Notes: generated by a model not told the origin, from the letters alone. Shown: positions 1 through 8,997, numbered from the stretch's first letter. The stretch is 64,000 nucleotides of DNA from Sphingobacteriaceae bacterium (GCA_029266635.1 JAQSWM010000002.1:62001-126000), one strand, 5' to 3'. Program-made: numbers and translations.

Positions 1-1
1 A

Positions 2-274
2 ATCACGCTTGAAGATGCTATCAGACGAATGACTTCGCTGCCCGCTCAGAAGTTTGGTTTTTCAGATCGGGGCTTGCTGCGCAAAGGCATGGCAGCCGAT
101 ATTGTGGTCTTCGATCCGGAAACGGTGAACGATGAATCAACTTATCAAAAACCACATGCCTACTCTTCGGGTTTTGAGTACGTGCTGGTAAACGGCAAAT
201 TAACAGTAGACAATTTCAAACACACAGGTGTGCGGAACGGAAACGTTCTGTATGGCTCAGGACACAGTAAATAA
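2..274 (+). CDS. C-terminal end of N-acyl-D-amino-acid deacylase (amidohydrolase), partial
   Basis: The reading frame is open from the left edge and ends at TAA 272-274, so only the last 90 residues are present. They match the C-terminus of D-aminoacylase-type amidohydrolases: a helix (ITLEDAIRRM), then GLLRKGMAADIVVFDP, in which the protein returns to the small beta-sandwich domain, and FEYVLVNGKLTVDN, followed by HTGVRNGNVLYG. Family members hydrolyse N-acyl-D-amino acids at a metal site that lies outside the visible part. The ATG at 29 is internal and not the start. The next gene begins 5 bases later, so the two are probably co-transcribed. Substrate specificity cannot be read from this fragment. 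Confidence 0.85.
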   Translation: MTLEDAIRRMTSLPAQKFGFSDRGLLRKGMAADIVVFDPETVNDESTYQKPHAYSSGFEYVLVNGKLTVDNFKHTGVRNGNVLYGSGHSK

Positions 275-279
275 CCATT

Positions 280-1356
280 ATGATAAACAAAAAGCAAATC
301 CTCTCTTTGACTGCCAGCGCCCTTGCAGCATTTACAATTTTTATAAGCTGCAGCAACAACGATGCGAAAACGAAAAGCACATCGAAAAACGATACAGCTT
401 CAACTCAATCGGCAGCAGGTGAAGAGGCTAAAAGCGAGCCGATGAAGGCTGCGTCATCGGATTATCCGCCGATAGACAAAAAGAAGTACGACGAAATGCT
501 AAAGTATCTGGCAAACGGCGATACTACAGGCAAGTGGCCTGTTAAAAATCAGCCATATCCGCTTCCGGGCGCTATACTTCCGTTCAAAAGAATTGTGGTC
601 TACTATGGTAATATGCACTCAAAAAAAATGGGAGCTCTTGGCGAGTATGCGCCTAAGGAGATGTGGAGAAGGTTAAACGCCGAGGTGAAGAAGTGGGAGA
701 AGATTGATCCTAAGCTTCCTGTGCAAAAGGGCATTCATTACATTGCCACAGTAGCCAGTGGCGAAGCGGGAAAAGATGGAGCCTATGTTAACCGTATGCC
801 CGAGAAGCAACTTGATTCTGCACTTGCAATCGCCAAAATGGAAAATGCTATTTTATTTATAGACATTCAGGTCGGCTTAAGCACGATACAGAAAGAGCTG
901 CCCCGGTTCGATAAGTACCTTAAAATGCCGCACGTGCACTTGGGAATTGATCCTGAATTCGCGATGCGTAAGAAAGGTGTTAAGCCGGGTAGGAAAATTG
1001 GGACCTATGATGCTGAAGAAATCAATTACGCGACAAATTATTTAGCAAGAATTGTACGAGAAAATAATCTGCCACCCAAGGTGTTCGTTCTGCACAGATT
1101 TACTCAGGGGATGGTAACCAATTACCAAAACATCAAGCTGCACCCCGAGGTTCAATTTGTTATGCACATGGATGGCTGGGGCGAGCCAGAATTAAAGCTT
1201 GGCACGTACAGAAACCATATCTACAAAGAGCCAGTGCAGTTCACAGGATTCAAGCTATTCTATAAAAACGATTTAAAGAAGGCCCCTAACCGGATGATGA
1301 CTCCCGAAGATCTGAATAAGTTAAAGCCTAAGCCGAGCTATATACAATATCAGTAA
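280..1356 (+). CDS. Conserved lipoprotein of unknown function
   Basis: A 358-residue protein with a lipoprotein signal (hydrophobic residues 7-23, lipobox ending at Cys24). A low-complexity Ser/Lys/Ala/Thr linker runs to about residue 60. The folded part (about 65-350) has alternating strand and helix patterns such as RIVVYYGNMHSK, KGIHYIATVASGE, AILFIDIQVG, HVHLGIDPEF, KVFVLHRFT and VQFVMHMDGWG, which suggest a TIM-barrel-like fold resembling a glycosidase. I do not recognise a named family and see no certain catalytic pair. It sits 5 bases after the amidohydrolase gene, so the pair may act on one substrate. A perfect hairpin follows the stop. Confidence 0.8.
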   Translation: MINKKQILSLTASALAAFTIFISCSNNDAKTKSTSKNDTASTQSAAGEEAKSEPMKAASSDYPPIDKKKYDEMLKYLANGDTTGKWPVKNQPYPLPGAILPFKRIVVYYGNMHSKKMGALGEYAPKEMWRRLNAEVKKWEKIDPKLPVQKGIHYIATVASGEAGKDGAYVNRMPEKQLDSALAIAKMENAILFIDIQVGLSTIQKELPRFDKYLKMPHVHLGIDPEFAMRKKGVKPGRKIGTYDAEEINYATNYLARIVRENNLPPKVFVLHRFTQGMVTNYQNIKLHPEVQFVMHMDGWGEPELKLGTYRNHIYKEPVQFTGFKLFYKNDLKKAPNRMMTPEDLNKLKPKPSYIQYQ

Positions 1357-1360
1357 ATCC

Positions 1361-1382
1361 GAAGCCGGCGAAAGCCGGCTTC
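1361..1382 (+). terminator. Perfect GC-rich hairpin after lipoprotein gene
   Basis: GAAGCCGGC (1361-1369) and GCCGGCTTC (1374-1382) pair perfectly around a GAAA loop. No run of T follows on either strand, so it may stabilise the mRNA end or act as a weak terminator. It lies between two genes on the same strand. Confidence 0.5.
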
Positions 1383-1394
1383 ATCACTAAAAAT

Positions 1395-2048
1395 ATGCAA
1401 AGGGCAAGCATCTTTATTTTGTTTATTGCGTTCGTCCCAATATTCTCATTGGGGCAAGAAACGAAGAAAGTAATTGATAAGGAGAAGAACGAGACTTATT
1501 ATGTTCTTAAATCTGACAAGGCAACGAAACACGGCGAGTATCAAAAGTTCGGCTACAACAATGCTCTAATTCTAAAAGGTAATTTTAAAAACGGGATAAA
1601 GGATGGAGTGTGGGAGTGTTATGATTTCGATGGCGCACTAACACTTAGATATGATTACAGCGGTAAGAACCTGCTTTTTTATAAAGCACGTGGCGCAAGA
1701 GAAGCTACAAAATGGTATGGTGTAGCAGGCGCAGATACAAGCTTAACCCGGCCAGCCATATATCTAAACGGCGGTGCGTTTATTGCATCTGAGATAATCA
1801 AGAACCTGAAAATGCCGAGGGCAGCTGTTGAGAATAGAAAGTCCGGGAGGGTCAATGTTCTATTTACAGTGGACAGATCTGGAAAGACAACTAAACACCG
1901 TGTTGATGAGCCCGTGGGCTTTGGGATGGATGAGGAAGCTATCCGTGTTCTAAAACTTATCCCTGAGGATTGGTTGCCGGCAGTATCAAAGGGGCAAGTC
2001 ATCGAAGAAGAGCTTAGTTATCCTATCTCGTTTAGGTTGGGGAGTTAA
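1395..2048 (+). CDS. Exported TonB C-terminal domain protein with MORN-like repeats
   Basis: A 217-residue protein with a signal peptide (about 1-20, ending FSLGQ). Residues about 45-90 carry MORN-like patterns (KHGEYQKF, LKGNFKNGIKDGVWECYD). The C-terminal part (about 130-215) resembles the TonB C-terminal domain, with GRVNVLFTVDRSGKTTKH, GFGMDEEAIRVLKLIP and W. This combination is common in Bacteroidota exported proteins of unclear role. It lacks the N-terminal membrane anchor and proline-rich stretch of a classic energy-transducing TonB, so a periplasmic or cell-envelope role is more likely than energising a receptor. The start ATG lies 12 bases after the preceding hairpin. Confidence 0.75.
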   Translation: MQRASIFILFIAFVPIFSLGQETKKVIDKEKNETYYVLKSDKATKHGEYQKFGYNNALILKGNFKNGIKDGVWECYDFDGALTLRYDYSGKNLLFYKARGAREATKWYGVAGADTSLTRPAIYLNGGAFIASEIIKNLKMPRAAVENRKSGRVNVLFTVDRSGKTTKHRVDEPVGFGMDEEAIRVLKLIPEDWLPAVSKGQVIEEELSYPISFRLGS

Positions 2049-2168
2049 TTAAGCTTATAATATACGCAACGAGCTTTTGTGCTTACTCCAAGCCGAATTG
2101 CAACAAAGGAGCAAGGAAATCGGAACCAGTTTTTATAAACTAACACAAACAGATTTCGTTAAACAGTA

Positions 2169-2717
2169 ATGAATATTCAACAGGCGACATTTGGCGGTGG
2201 CTGTTTCTGGTGCACAGAAGCGGTGTTCCAAACCTTGAACGGCGTGCAAAAGGTTGTTTCAGGTTACATGGGCGGGGAAACCCAAAATCCCACTTACATG
2301 GAAATCTGCAATGGAGACACCGGTCATGCGGAGGTTATCCGGATAGATTTCGATGCTGACGTGATTTCTTTTGAGGAATTGCTGCTTGTGTTCTTCACAA
2401 CCCACAATCCAACTACGCTTAACCGTCAGGGCAACGACATGGGCACGCAGTACCGATCTGTGATTTTCTACCATACAGAAGAGCAAAGGAACGAAGCGGA
2501 GGCTATGGTGCGTAAGCTGGAGGCGGAGCGGGTGTTCGACAAAAAAATCGTGACGGAGATTTCTCCTGCTTCAGAGTTTTACCCTGCGGAGGATTATCAT
2601 CAAAACTACTTCGTTCAGAACACGGGCAAGCCTTACTGCGCTTTTGTAATCCAGCCGAAAATGAACAAGCTTTTAGCAGACTTTAGGGAAAAAATAAAGC
2701 CCGAACTACTTCCGTAG
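2169..2717 (+). CDS. msrA: Peptide-methionine (S)-S-oxide reductase MsrA
   Basis: A 182-residue protein, the usual length for MsrA. The active-site motif GGGCFWCTE is at residues 9-17, with catalytic Cys12. Other family signatures are GYMGGETQNPTYMEIC, GHAEVIRIDFD, FFTTHNPTTLNRQGNDMGTQYRS and AEDYHQNYF. A C-terminal PYC may hold a resolving cysteine. The enzyme reduces methionine-S-sulfoxide in proteins and repairs oxidative damage. There is no signal peptide, so it is cytoplasmic. It appears monocistronic, with 120 bases of non-coding DNA before it and a terminator hairpin that overlaps its stop codon. Confidence 0.96.
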   Translation: MNIQQATFGGGCFWCTEAVFQTLNGVQKVVSGYMGGETQNPTYMEICNGDTGHAEVIRIDFDADVISFEELLLVFFTTHNPTTLNRQGNDMGTQYRSVIFYHTEEQRNEAEAMVRKLEAERVFDKKIVTEISPASEFYPAEDYHQNYFVQNTGKPYCAFVIQPKMNKLLADFREKIKPELLP

Positions 2718-2725
2718 TCGGGCTT
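2697..2725. terminator. Bidirectional terminator between msrA and the T9SS-type operon
   Basis: AAGCCCGAACTAC (2697-2709) pairs with GTAGTCGGGCTT (2714-2725) with one bulged base, and it includes the msrA stop. On the minus strand the hairpin is followed by TATTTTTTCCC, and on the plus strand by T-rich sequence. The minus-strand use, ending the operon whose last stop is at 2743, is the better supported. Confidence 0.75.
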
Positions 2726-2742
2726 AACATTTGTTGTAATTT

Positions 2743-4743
2743 TTATTTTTTAGCTGATGCAAGTGTCCTGGCGCTTGCCATCGACAGAACCGGCTCTACT
2801 TTCACGATCTTAAATTCAGTGCGGCGGTTCATTTGGTGCTCTTGCTTAGAGCATTTTACGCCGTCTTTGCAGCGGTTGAGCAATTCACTTTCCCCAAGGC
2901 CAACAGCCTCCAGCCTCTGGGAAGCCACGCCTTTATTTTTCAAATAGTTGATGGCTGATTCTGCCCTCTTTTGTGATAAATACTGATTGTAAACAGCTGG
3001 TCCGCGGGAGTCTGTGTGCGATCTGAGCTGGATATTTACGTTTGGCATTGAGTTCATGAAGTTTACAACTTTGGTGAGCTCAGGTATGGCATCTTTGCGG
3101 ATATCCCATTTATCAAAGTTGTAGTAGATGTTATTCAACCTGACCAGGTAAGCATCATTTGAACGTTCCAACTCGAAGTTGATAGTGAAGATGGTCGACT
3201 CTTTCAGGCCCTTGGTTGATATCTGCCCTTCCTGTTGCAGGTAATACTTGCTTTTATCGCCGGTAACTACATAGTCCATTTCCGGCTCAAGTTCAAAGTG
3301 GAAGGTTCCGCGGCTATCAGACATAGCAGATGTTTCTACACCAGTGGTCTTATTGGTCAGGATGATTTTGACGCTTTCAATAGGCAAGCCTGTTCCTTTT
3401 TCAAGTACCTGGCCATCCACTGCAAAAATTGGCTGTTGAATTGTCTTTGGCGCAACTTCCGGTATGATCCGGAAACGATAAATATCATCCAACCCTTTGC
3501 CTCCCTCACGGTTTGAGGATAAAAAGCCATTTGTAGAATCAGCATAAGTAATCCCGAAATCGTCTTTGGCGCTGTTAAGTGGAGATTTCAGGTTTTCTGC
3601 GACCGTGAAAATGTCGAATGAACCGTCCGCCATGAAAATGTCGAGCCCGCCAATCCCAATATTCCCTTTCGTCGAGTAAAAGAATTTTCCATCTTTCCGC
3701 ACATATGGAAAAACATCATCCTCTTCAGTATTGATGTTTGGGCCACAATTCTTAGGCGTATCCCAATCTCCCGAGGGGTTTTTGCGGCTGGCGTAAATGT
3801 CCATTCCGCCGAGGCCGCCGGGCATATCTGAAGCAAAATAAAGTATATTTCCATCAGGCGATAGCGCTGGGTGCTGTACAGAATAGCTGTTTCCATTGCC
3901 TAATAACCGAACGGGAATACTCCAGCCATCTTTCTGTTTTACCGACCGGAAAATTCCTTTTTTTACGATGTTGATGTCTTCCCGCTTACGGCTCGCTGGG
4001 AGATCAATTCGCGTAAAATAAATAGTATCACCGCTGGCGGTAAACACACCAGGCCCATTATGATACAAAGTGTTTATAGGCTTTGGCATAGCCGATATTT
4101 TTTGTGCTTTGCCTTCGCGATCTGTTAAATAGAGCTTCAGGTATGGGTTTCCGGTCCAGCCGTAAACAACGTCTTTTCTTTTAGCATTTGGGTCACTGGT
4201 AAACCAACGGTCAGAAACAAACGAAAGATTCTGCCCCACTAACACCGGGCAGAAATCTGAATATTCTGAGTTAAGGTTCTGCATGTTCTCCATCCTGACG
4301 CTTTTATCAGGATTTTCTACCCAGATTCGGGCAGCGTCTGTGGCATTCGCCAGTTTTGTTGCGAGAGCTGCTTTAGACGGTACCCGTTCTCCGTAAAGCT
4401 GGTAAGCCTCTTTAGCAGCTTCAAACTTGCTGTTCTGCTTTAGAGCATCAGCATAGTATTTGTAGTTAACCGGATCAAAGCCCTTAAATGTAAGAACGCG
4501 GGCATAAGCCTTTTCAGAATTTTTGGTGTCGTTAATGAACCGATAACAATTGGCAATTTTTTGAGCAACCTCTAACGATGGCTTTTTTGCCATTATTTTC
4601 TCGTAAAGCTCAAGGGCGTATTTGTAATCGTATTTCTCGTAGTAGCGGTTAGCCTGTTCTACGTCGTCAGAGAAGATATTTTGTGGGAAAAAGTAAAGGA
4701 ACGAGCAAAGAGATAAAGCTAGCGCTAGTTTTCTGTAATTCAT
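2743..4743 (-). CDS. OmpA family protein with TPR, PD40 propeller and carboxypeptidase-like domain (PorE-like)
   Basis: A 666-residue exported protein. The N-terminal hydrophobic segment is a signal sequence, followed by TPR-like helices (about 28-140). PD40/WD40-like propeller repeats come next (about 160-425; PALSPDGNILYFASDMPGGLG, FYSTKGNIGIGGLDIF). A carboxypeptidase regulatory-like Ig domain follows (about 438-525; VDGQVLEKGTGLPIESVKI). The C-terminal OmpA peptidoglycan-binding domain (about 535-655) has YYNFDKWDIR, LRSHTDSRGP and NRRTEFKIV. This is the domain order of PorE of the type IX secretion system, which links the apparatus to peptidoglycan. It is the last gene of a four-gene operon, 10 bases after the PorP/SprF gene. 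It may be a dedicated paralogue rather than the core PorE. Confidence 0.88.
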   Translation of the reverse strand: MNYRKLALALSLCSFLYFFPQNIFSDDVEQANRYYEKYDYKYALELYEKIMAKKPSLEVAQKIANCYRFINDTKNSEKAYARVLTFKGFDPVNYKYYADALKQNSKFEAAKEAYQLYGERVPSKAALATKLANATDAARIWVENPDKSVRMENMQNLNSEYSDFCPVLVGQNLSFVSDRWFTSDPNAKRKDVVYGWTGNPYLKLYLTDREGKAQKISAMPKPINTLYHNGPGVFTASGDTIYFTRIDLPASRKREDINIVKKGIFRSVKQKDGWSIPVRLLGNGNSYSVQHPALSPDGNILYFASDMPGGLGGMDIYASRKNPSGDWDTPKNCGPNINTEEDDVFPYVRKDGKFFYSTKGNIGIGGLDIFMADGSFDIFTVAENLKSPLNSAKDDFGITYADSTNGFLSSNREGGKGLDDIYRFRIIPEVAPKTIQQPIFAVDGQVLEKGTGLPIESVKIILTNKTTGVETSAMSDSRGTFHFELEPEMDYVVTGDKSKYYLQQEGQISTKGLKESTIFTINFELERSNDAYLVRLNNIYYNFDKWDIRKDAIPELTKVVNFMNSMPNVNIQLRSHTDSRGPAVYNQYLSQKRAESAINYLKNKGVASQRLEAVGLGESELLNRCKDGVKCSKQEHQMNRRTEFKIVKVEPVLSMASARTLASAKK

Positions 4744-4753
4744 TTAGGCAACA

Positions 4754-5728
4754 TTAAAAGTAACGTGGCGTGAGCAGCGCAGTACTTTTTCTGTTTGCAT
4801 TCAAAATAAAACCAAGTGATATTTCGTGTGTCCCGTTTGAATAATCGCCCAGTGCTGATAATGCATAATCGTATGCATAACCCACCCGAATATTCCTTGC
4901 AAAAAACAACTCCACTGCTCCCACCAACGAATTTTGGTTAAAAGCAGTAGTATTCAAACCGGGTTTTTTCCACAAGTTAACATTTGTGCGGTAAGAGGCA
5001 CCCAGCCAGACTGCTTCCTTAATCAGAAAGAAGAAGTTAAGATCCATGTTAGTAGGGCTTTTGGTGTCTTCTTTGATCAGGAAAGAGGGTTTGAATTTGA
5101 TTGAAGGATTTATGTCTAATAGTGCTCCTGCACTTAAGAAATAGTGCCTTCCTTGTTTGTAAATAGCTCCCTGGCCTGAATTCCTGTAATCAATTGCGTT
5201 GGCCAGCAGGTTGGTTATGGATGCTCCGGCAAAGAACTTTTCACTGCTGTAGAAAACACCCAATTTTGCATCGGGAGCGAAGTATGTTGATTTACCCGCA
5301 AAGTTTGGGTCCGAAATATCATCAATTACCGCATCATTAGCATTGAGTGTATATTGGGAAACCCCGGCGGCGAGGCCAAGGGCGAGCCTTGAATCGTCAT
5401 TCCCGACCGGCAAGCGGTATGAATAATTTACAAAGGCCGATGATTGATGTTGCAAGCCGATCTTATCGTTGATCACGGACAGCCCTAAACCAACCCTGTT
5501 ATCGAAGAAAGCTCCATCTACTATCAATGACTGCGTTTTAGGCGAGCCATCCAGCCCCGTCCACTGATCGCGATTAAGCATACTCACATTCAGCGTTTCC
5601 TTATAGCCGGCGTAAGCCGGATTGATCACCAGCGAATTAAACACATACTGGCTATACTGAGCCTCTTGCTGTGCGTGGCAAATCAGGCTACAGAATAAAG
5701 CTGTGAAGAGAAGATAGAACTTTTTCAT
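4754..5728 (-). CDS. PorP/SprF family type IX secretion membrane protein
   Basis: A 324-residue outer-membrane beta-barrel protein with a signal peptide (about 1-19, ending CHAQ). It carries the family N-terminus QEAQYSQYVFNSLVINPAYAGYK, repeated strands (GLGLSVINDKIGLQHQSS, GVFYSSEKFFAGASITNLL) and an end with RNIRVGYAYDYALSAL, THEISLGF. PorP/SprF proteins assist secretion and surface attachment of type B T9SS cargo and often lie next to their own cargo gene. Here the type B cargo gene lies directly upstream with a 1-base gap, which supports a cargo-partner pair. Confidence 0.92.
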   Translation of the reverse strand: MKKFYLLFTALFCSLICHAQQEAQYSQYVFNSLVINPAYAGYKETLNVSMLNRDQWTGLDGSPKTQSLIVDGAFFDNRVGLGLSVINDKIGLQHQSSAFVNYSYRLPVGNDDSRLALGLAAGVSQYTLNANDAVIDDISDPNFAGKSTYFAPDAKLGVFYSSEKFFAGASITNLLANAIDYRNSGQGAIYKQGRHYFLSAGALLDINPSIKFKPSFLIKEDTKSPTNMDLNFFFLIKEAVWLGASYRTNVNLWKKPGLNTTAFNQNSLVGAVELFFARNIRVGYAYDYALSALGDYSNGTHEISLGFILNANRKSTALLTPRYF

Positions 5729-5729
5729 A

Positions 5730-6941
5730 TCAGTTCTTTTTTGCCATGCTTATAAAACCTTTGTAAACCTTTTGGTCGCCATTGATCTCTACCTTGAGCA
5801 CATAGAAATAGGTTCCTGCCTGTAAGTTTGCTCCATCCCAGGCATTGGCGGAGTTGTAGCTTTTTGCTTTATAAACCTCATCGCCCCAACGATTAAAAAT
5901 CAACAGCTCGTTGTTAGGATACAGGTCCAGATTCTTCACAATCCAGGTATCATTTTTCCCATCTCCATCAGGCGAAAACGCGTTGAACAGTGTTAATGGG
6001 CTCATGTCTGAAGAGGTGGAAAACGAGAATGGCATATCTTTGAACCCGTTCAAAGAAGTGAATAGAAGGCTTCGGTTCAGGCCATCTCCATATGACCCGT
6101 CGTTAGAAGTTGACGGTGCCGCTTTTTCCCACACACCAGGCGAAATCCATTTGGTTATCTGCCGGTAATCCCCATCGCCTGTGTTTTGAAGGAAGTTGAC
6201 ATTCGTGGCGCCCACACCTGAGTCAAAGCTCAGTTCATAAAAATATTTGTCAAAGATCTTATCGATATCCGGGCGTTTGGAACTGCTGCTATAGCCTGCC
6301 AGTGACGGGTCTTTATAGAAAAACGACCCTGAATAAACTCCCTCACTGCTGGCCTGAGGCTGCATTTCTACGGGACGGTAAATGGCTGAGCCCGATATAG
6401 AAGAGCCAAAAGGAAAAAGGTACGTTCCCGTTGAAGATGTCTTCCTGTAAAGCTTGCCGCCTTTATCAGTGCTCACAAATCCGCTGGTGCGGGATATTGC
6501 ATTATTATCAGGACTCAGCACATTCAAATTATGTTGCAGAAGCTTAAGCTCTTTATCGTTCAATTTCAGAGAACCTGAAACATCAACATCCGCTAACATA
6601 AACTTGAAATCAGAGCCGGATAGCTCAAGGTTCGGAAAAGTGGTTTTTGAGGCGCCACCAATTTTTTGTTGCCCTCCTGATAACGTTACCAGCCCTTTTG
6701 ACTGGCTATCAAACACAAGAGGTGATAAAGCTGAAGGGACAGATGGATTGTTCAGCCAGTTTCCTTTTACTTCCAACTTTCCATTGTTCAGGATGGTGCC
6801 AGCATGATGGACGTAGCTATTGTCCACGAAAAGAAGCCCGTTTGCAGAAATTGTGATCGTTTGACCCGTATTTACAACCTGCGCAAGTAGCATGCTGCAG
6901 GGAAGCAGGCACAAACAAGTGGCGGTAAATAGCTTTTTCAT
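5730..6941 (-). CDS. T9SS cargo with type B (gliding-motility-associated) C-terminal domain
   Basis: A 403-residue protein with a signal peptide (about 1-20, ending LLAQ). The N-terminal half is rich in beta strands and Gly/Ser/Asn (GTILNNGKLEVKGNWLNN), as in surface beta-helix or adhesin proteins. The last 90 residues are a type B sorting domain: FNAFSPDGDGKNDTWIV, NNELLIFNRWGDEVYKAKSY, WDGANLQAGTYFYVLKV and KVYKGFISM. This domain directs export by the type IX secretion system. It lies between the collagen-like gene (1-base gap) and the PorP/SprF gene (1-base gap). Its ligand or function cannot be inferred. Confidence 0.9.
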   Translation of the reverse strand: MKKLFTATCLCLLPCSMLLAQVVNTGQTITISANGLLFVDNSYVHHAGTILNNGKLEVKGNWLNNPSVPSALSPLVFDSQSKGLVTLSGGQQKIGGASKTTFPNLELSGSDFKFMLADVDVSGSLKLNDKELKLLQHNLNVLSPDNNAISRTSGFVSTDKGGKLYRKTSSTGTYLFPFGSSISGSAIYRPVEMQPQASSEGVYSGSFFYKDPSLAGYSSSSKRPDIDKIFDKYFYELSFDSGVGATNVNFLQNTGDGDYRQITKWISPGVWEKAAPSTSNDGSYGDGLNRSLLFTSLNGFKDMPFSFSTSSDMSPLTLFNAFSPDGDGKNDTWIVKNLDLYPNNELLIFNRWGDEVYKAKSYNSANAWDGANLQAGTYFYVLKVEINGDQKVYKGFISMAKKN

Positions 6942-6942
6942 G

Positions 6943-8853
6943 TTAATCTACTATGGTGATGTGGTATGTCATGGCGGCAGGATCCTGAGCGGCGCTGCTG
7001 GCATTGAAAAACTTCACTTCTACTGTGTTCGATGCTGAAACTCTTGCATACGAGATGATAACTCCGTCGGGAAGTGCGGCATCCGGCGAAATAGAAACTG
7101 TTGAACCGGATGCGGCATCAGGTACTGTGAATGTCTGCACCAAAGCTGTTCCCGCCGCTATGTTGGCAAGATCGACAGTTCCTGAAGATGCTTTAACTAC
7201 TTTATTTATGACGGTGCCGTTTTGTCCAAGAATTATTGTGCCGTTTACGTGAAGCGATGCCTGCGGATCATTTTGGTTTATACCGATGTTGCCGTTTGAT
7301 TTTATCCGCATCCGTTCATCAGAATTGCTTCCAAACACAACATCCTTCGCGTCTAACGTTCCAATAAATGAGCCGCTCACCCCGGAAAATGCTGGCGTAG
7401 TTCCCGTATTTCCGGAGATTTTCCAGGCATCGTTGCTGCTTGGGCCTTTTATGTTCCCAACCTGAGCCCAGTTTGATGTACCGCGTTTGAAAACATCACC
7501 GTTTATTACGTTCAGATAATAATCATTCAGCACACCAGAGCCTGACGAAGGCGTGCCGCTACCGCTAAACCATACAGAGCCTTGTGCTCCTGTTGGGCCT
7601 TGCGGACCGGTTGTGCCGGCAGGCCCTACGGCCCCGGTTGCGCCCGGCTCACCTTTATCGCCCTTAGGGCCAGCAGCGCCTGTAGCTCCAGTTGCCCCTT
7701 GAGGGCCTGTGGCTCCGGGATCGCCTTTATCACCTTTGTCGCCTTTCGGACCCGCAAGACCTTGTGGCCCAGCGGCGCCGGTGTCTCCTTTATCGCCTGT
7801 AAGCCCCTGTGGACCAGCAGGACCGACTGGTCCTTGCACGCCTTGCGGTCCGGCTGAACCCGTATCTCCTTTATCACCCTTATCGCCTTTAGGACCGGCG
7901 GGGCCAGTTAATCCTTGTATTCCTTGCGGTCCTGCTAAACCAATGTCACCTTTATCGCCCTTATCACCCTTTGGTCCGGCGGGGCCAGTTAATCCTTGTA
8001 TTCCTTGCGGTCCGGCTATGCCAATGTCACCTTTGTCGCCTTTATCACCCTTTGGTCCGGCGGGGCCAGTTGCTCCCGGTAGTCCTTGCGGACCAGTTAA
8101 ACCTACATCTCCCTTGTCGCCCTTTGGCCCTGCAACTCCCGGTATCCCTTGCGGACCAGTTAAGCCTACGTCACCTTTATCACCTTTAGCTCCGTTGGCA
8201 CCTTGTGGTCCTGCGGGTCCGACATCGCCCTTATCCCCTTTTGGCCCCGCAACGCCCGGTATTCCTTGCGGTCCGGTCAGTCCAATTTTTCCCTGAACTC
8301 CCTGCGGGCCAGCTGGTCCCGCCGGGCCTTGCGGGCCGACAATGCCGGTTGTGAGGTTTGCAATAGTTGTCCAGCTTCCTGAAGCTTGCTTCTGATAAAC
8401 ATCGCCCGTGCTGTTATTAAGATACAGGTCTCCCTCGTTTGCGCCTGTAGGTTCGGTTGCAGCAACCGGAGGTTTCAATGTTCCGTTAAACCACTGGGCT
8501 CCTTTATCGCCTTTAGGCCCTTGCAAGCCGCCGTCAACAGAAACCCACTTGTTTTCAGACCAGAAGTTGAATTTATTCTTATCAGTATTGAAGATCAAAA
8601 GCCCGTTTAAGGCGGCGTTTACAGTTCCTGTAGCAATAATAGCCTCGCGTTGTTGTTCGGTAATCCGGGGAATCAGCAAGCCTTTAGAGTCTGAAACAAT
8701 ATCAAGTATAGCCTTTGTATTGGGCGTCGCCGTGCCAATTCCCACAGATCCATTTTGTGCCTGTGCCATCGCCGGAAGGAACAAAATAGTGCATATAGTT
8801 AAGCGGAAGAGGAGAGCGAGCGATTTAGATTTAGTAGGTAAGTTTCTTTTCAT
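6943..8853 (-). CDS. Collagen-like (Gly-X-Y) repeat surface protein
   Basis: A 636-residue protein with a signal peptide (about 1-32, ending MAQAQ). Residues 35-105 carry a module frequent in Bacteroidota fibre-like proteins ([32 protein letters not shown]). A short Gly-X-Y patch is near 109-118, and an almost unbroken Gly-X-Y region runs from about 170 to 425, rich in [11 protein letters not shown] and GPQG, which should form a triple helix. The C-terminal 210 residues are globular and include a second fibre-like motif ([27 protein letters not shown] written here only in part: [19 protein letters not shown]). No clear T9SS sorting domain is seen. It is the first gene of the operon. The long plus-strand open frames opposite it are caused by its repetitive composition. 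Confidence 0.88.
   Translation of the reverse strand: MKRNLPTKSKSLALLFRLTICTILFLPAMAQAQNGSVGIGTATPNTKAILDIVSDSKGLLIPRITEQQREAIIATGTVNAALNGLLIFNTDKNKFNFWSENKWVSVDGGLQGPKGDKGAQWFNGTLKPPVAATEPTGANEGDLYLNNSTGDVYQKQASGSWTTIANLTTGIVGPQGPAGPAGPQGVQGKIGLTGPQGIPGVAGPKGDKGDVGPAGPQGANGAKGDKGDVGLTGPQGIPGVAGPKGDKGDVGLTGPQGLPGATGPAGPKGDKGDKGDIGIAGPQGIQGLTGPAGPKGDKGDKGDIGLAGPQGIQGLTGPAGPKGDKGDKGDTGSAGPQGVQGPVGPAGPQGLTGDKGDTGAAGPQGLAGPKGDKGDKGDPGATGPQGATGATGAAGPKGDKGEPGATGAVGPAGTTGPQGPTGAQGSVWFSGSGTPSSGSGVLNDYYLNVINGDVFKRGTSNWAQVGNIKGPSSNDAWKISGNTGTTPAFSGVSGSFIGTLDAKDVVFGSNSDERMRIKSNGNIGINQNDPQASLHVNGTIILGQNGTVINKVVKASSGTVDLANIAAGTALVQTFTVPDAASGSTVSISPDAALPDGVIISYARVSASNTVEVKFFNASSAAQDPAAMTYHITIVD
7822..8064 (-). 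repeat. Three tandem 81-bp repeats inside the collagen-like gene
   Basis: Residues 264-290, 291-317 and 318-344 of the collagen-like protein are successive 27-residue units beginning [13 protein letters not shown]. The first two differ at one residue (GIA versus GLA) and the third is more diverged. At DNA level the first two copies are nearly identical, which points to recent unequal exchange or slippage in steps that keep both the frame and the triplet register. Confidence 0.85.
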
Positions 8854-8872
8854 AGGTTAAACTTTTTGCCTG

Positions 8873-8905
8873 CAAAAATTTACATCAGACTGCTTTATAC
8901 GACAA
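8873..8905 (-). promoter_or_regulatory. Possible promoter of the collagen/T9SS operon
   Basis: Reading the minus strand, TTG (8905-8903) is followed after 20 bases by TAAATTTTTG (8882-8873), 19 bases before the ATG. This resembles the Bacteroidota -33 TTTG / -7 TAnnTTTG promoter but has two extra bases inside the -7 box, so the call is tentative. Confidence 0.3.
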
Positions 8906-8997
8906 GTTGTTAACATAGTTTCAATCTTCTTCATTATTTGAAATAGGGGTATGCCTTTAAGGGGAAATAATTAATTTAGCGGCACTAAAAGCAAAAT

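Noticed and set aside
1679-2002. Minus-strand open frame opposite the TonB-domain gene
   Set aside because: It has no signal or motif, and the plus-strand frame shows a signal peptide and a TonB-like domain.
7709-8296. Long plus-strand open frame rich in SPLSPFGPA repeats
   Set aside because: It is the antisense image of the Gly-X-Y coding repeats of the collagen-like gene. The minus-strand frame has a signal peptide, globular ends and operon context.
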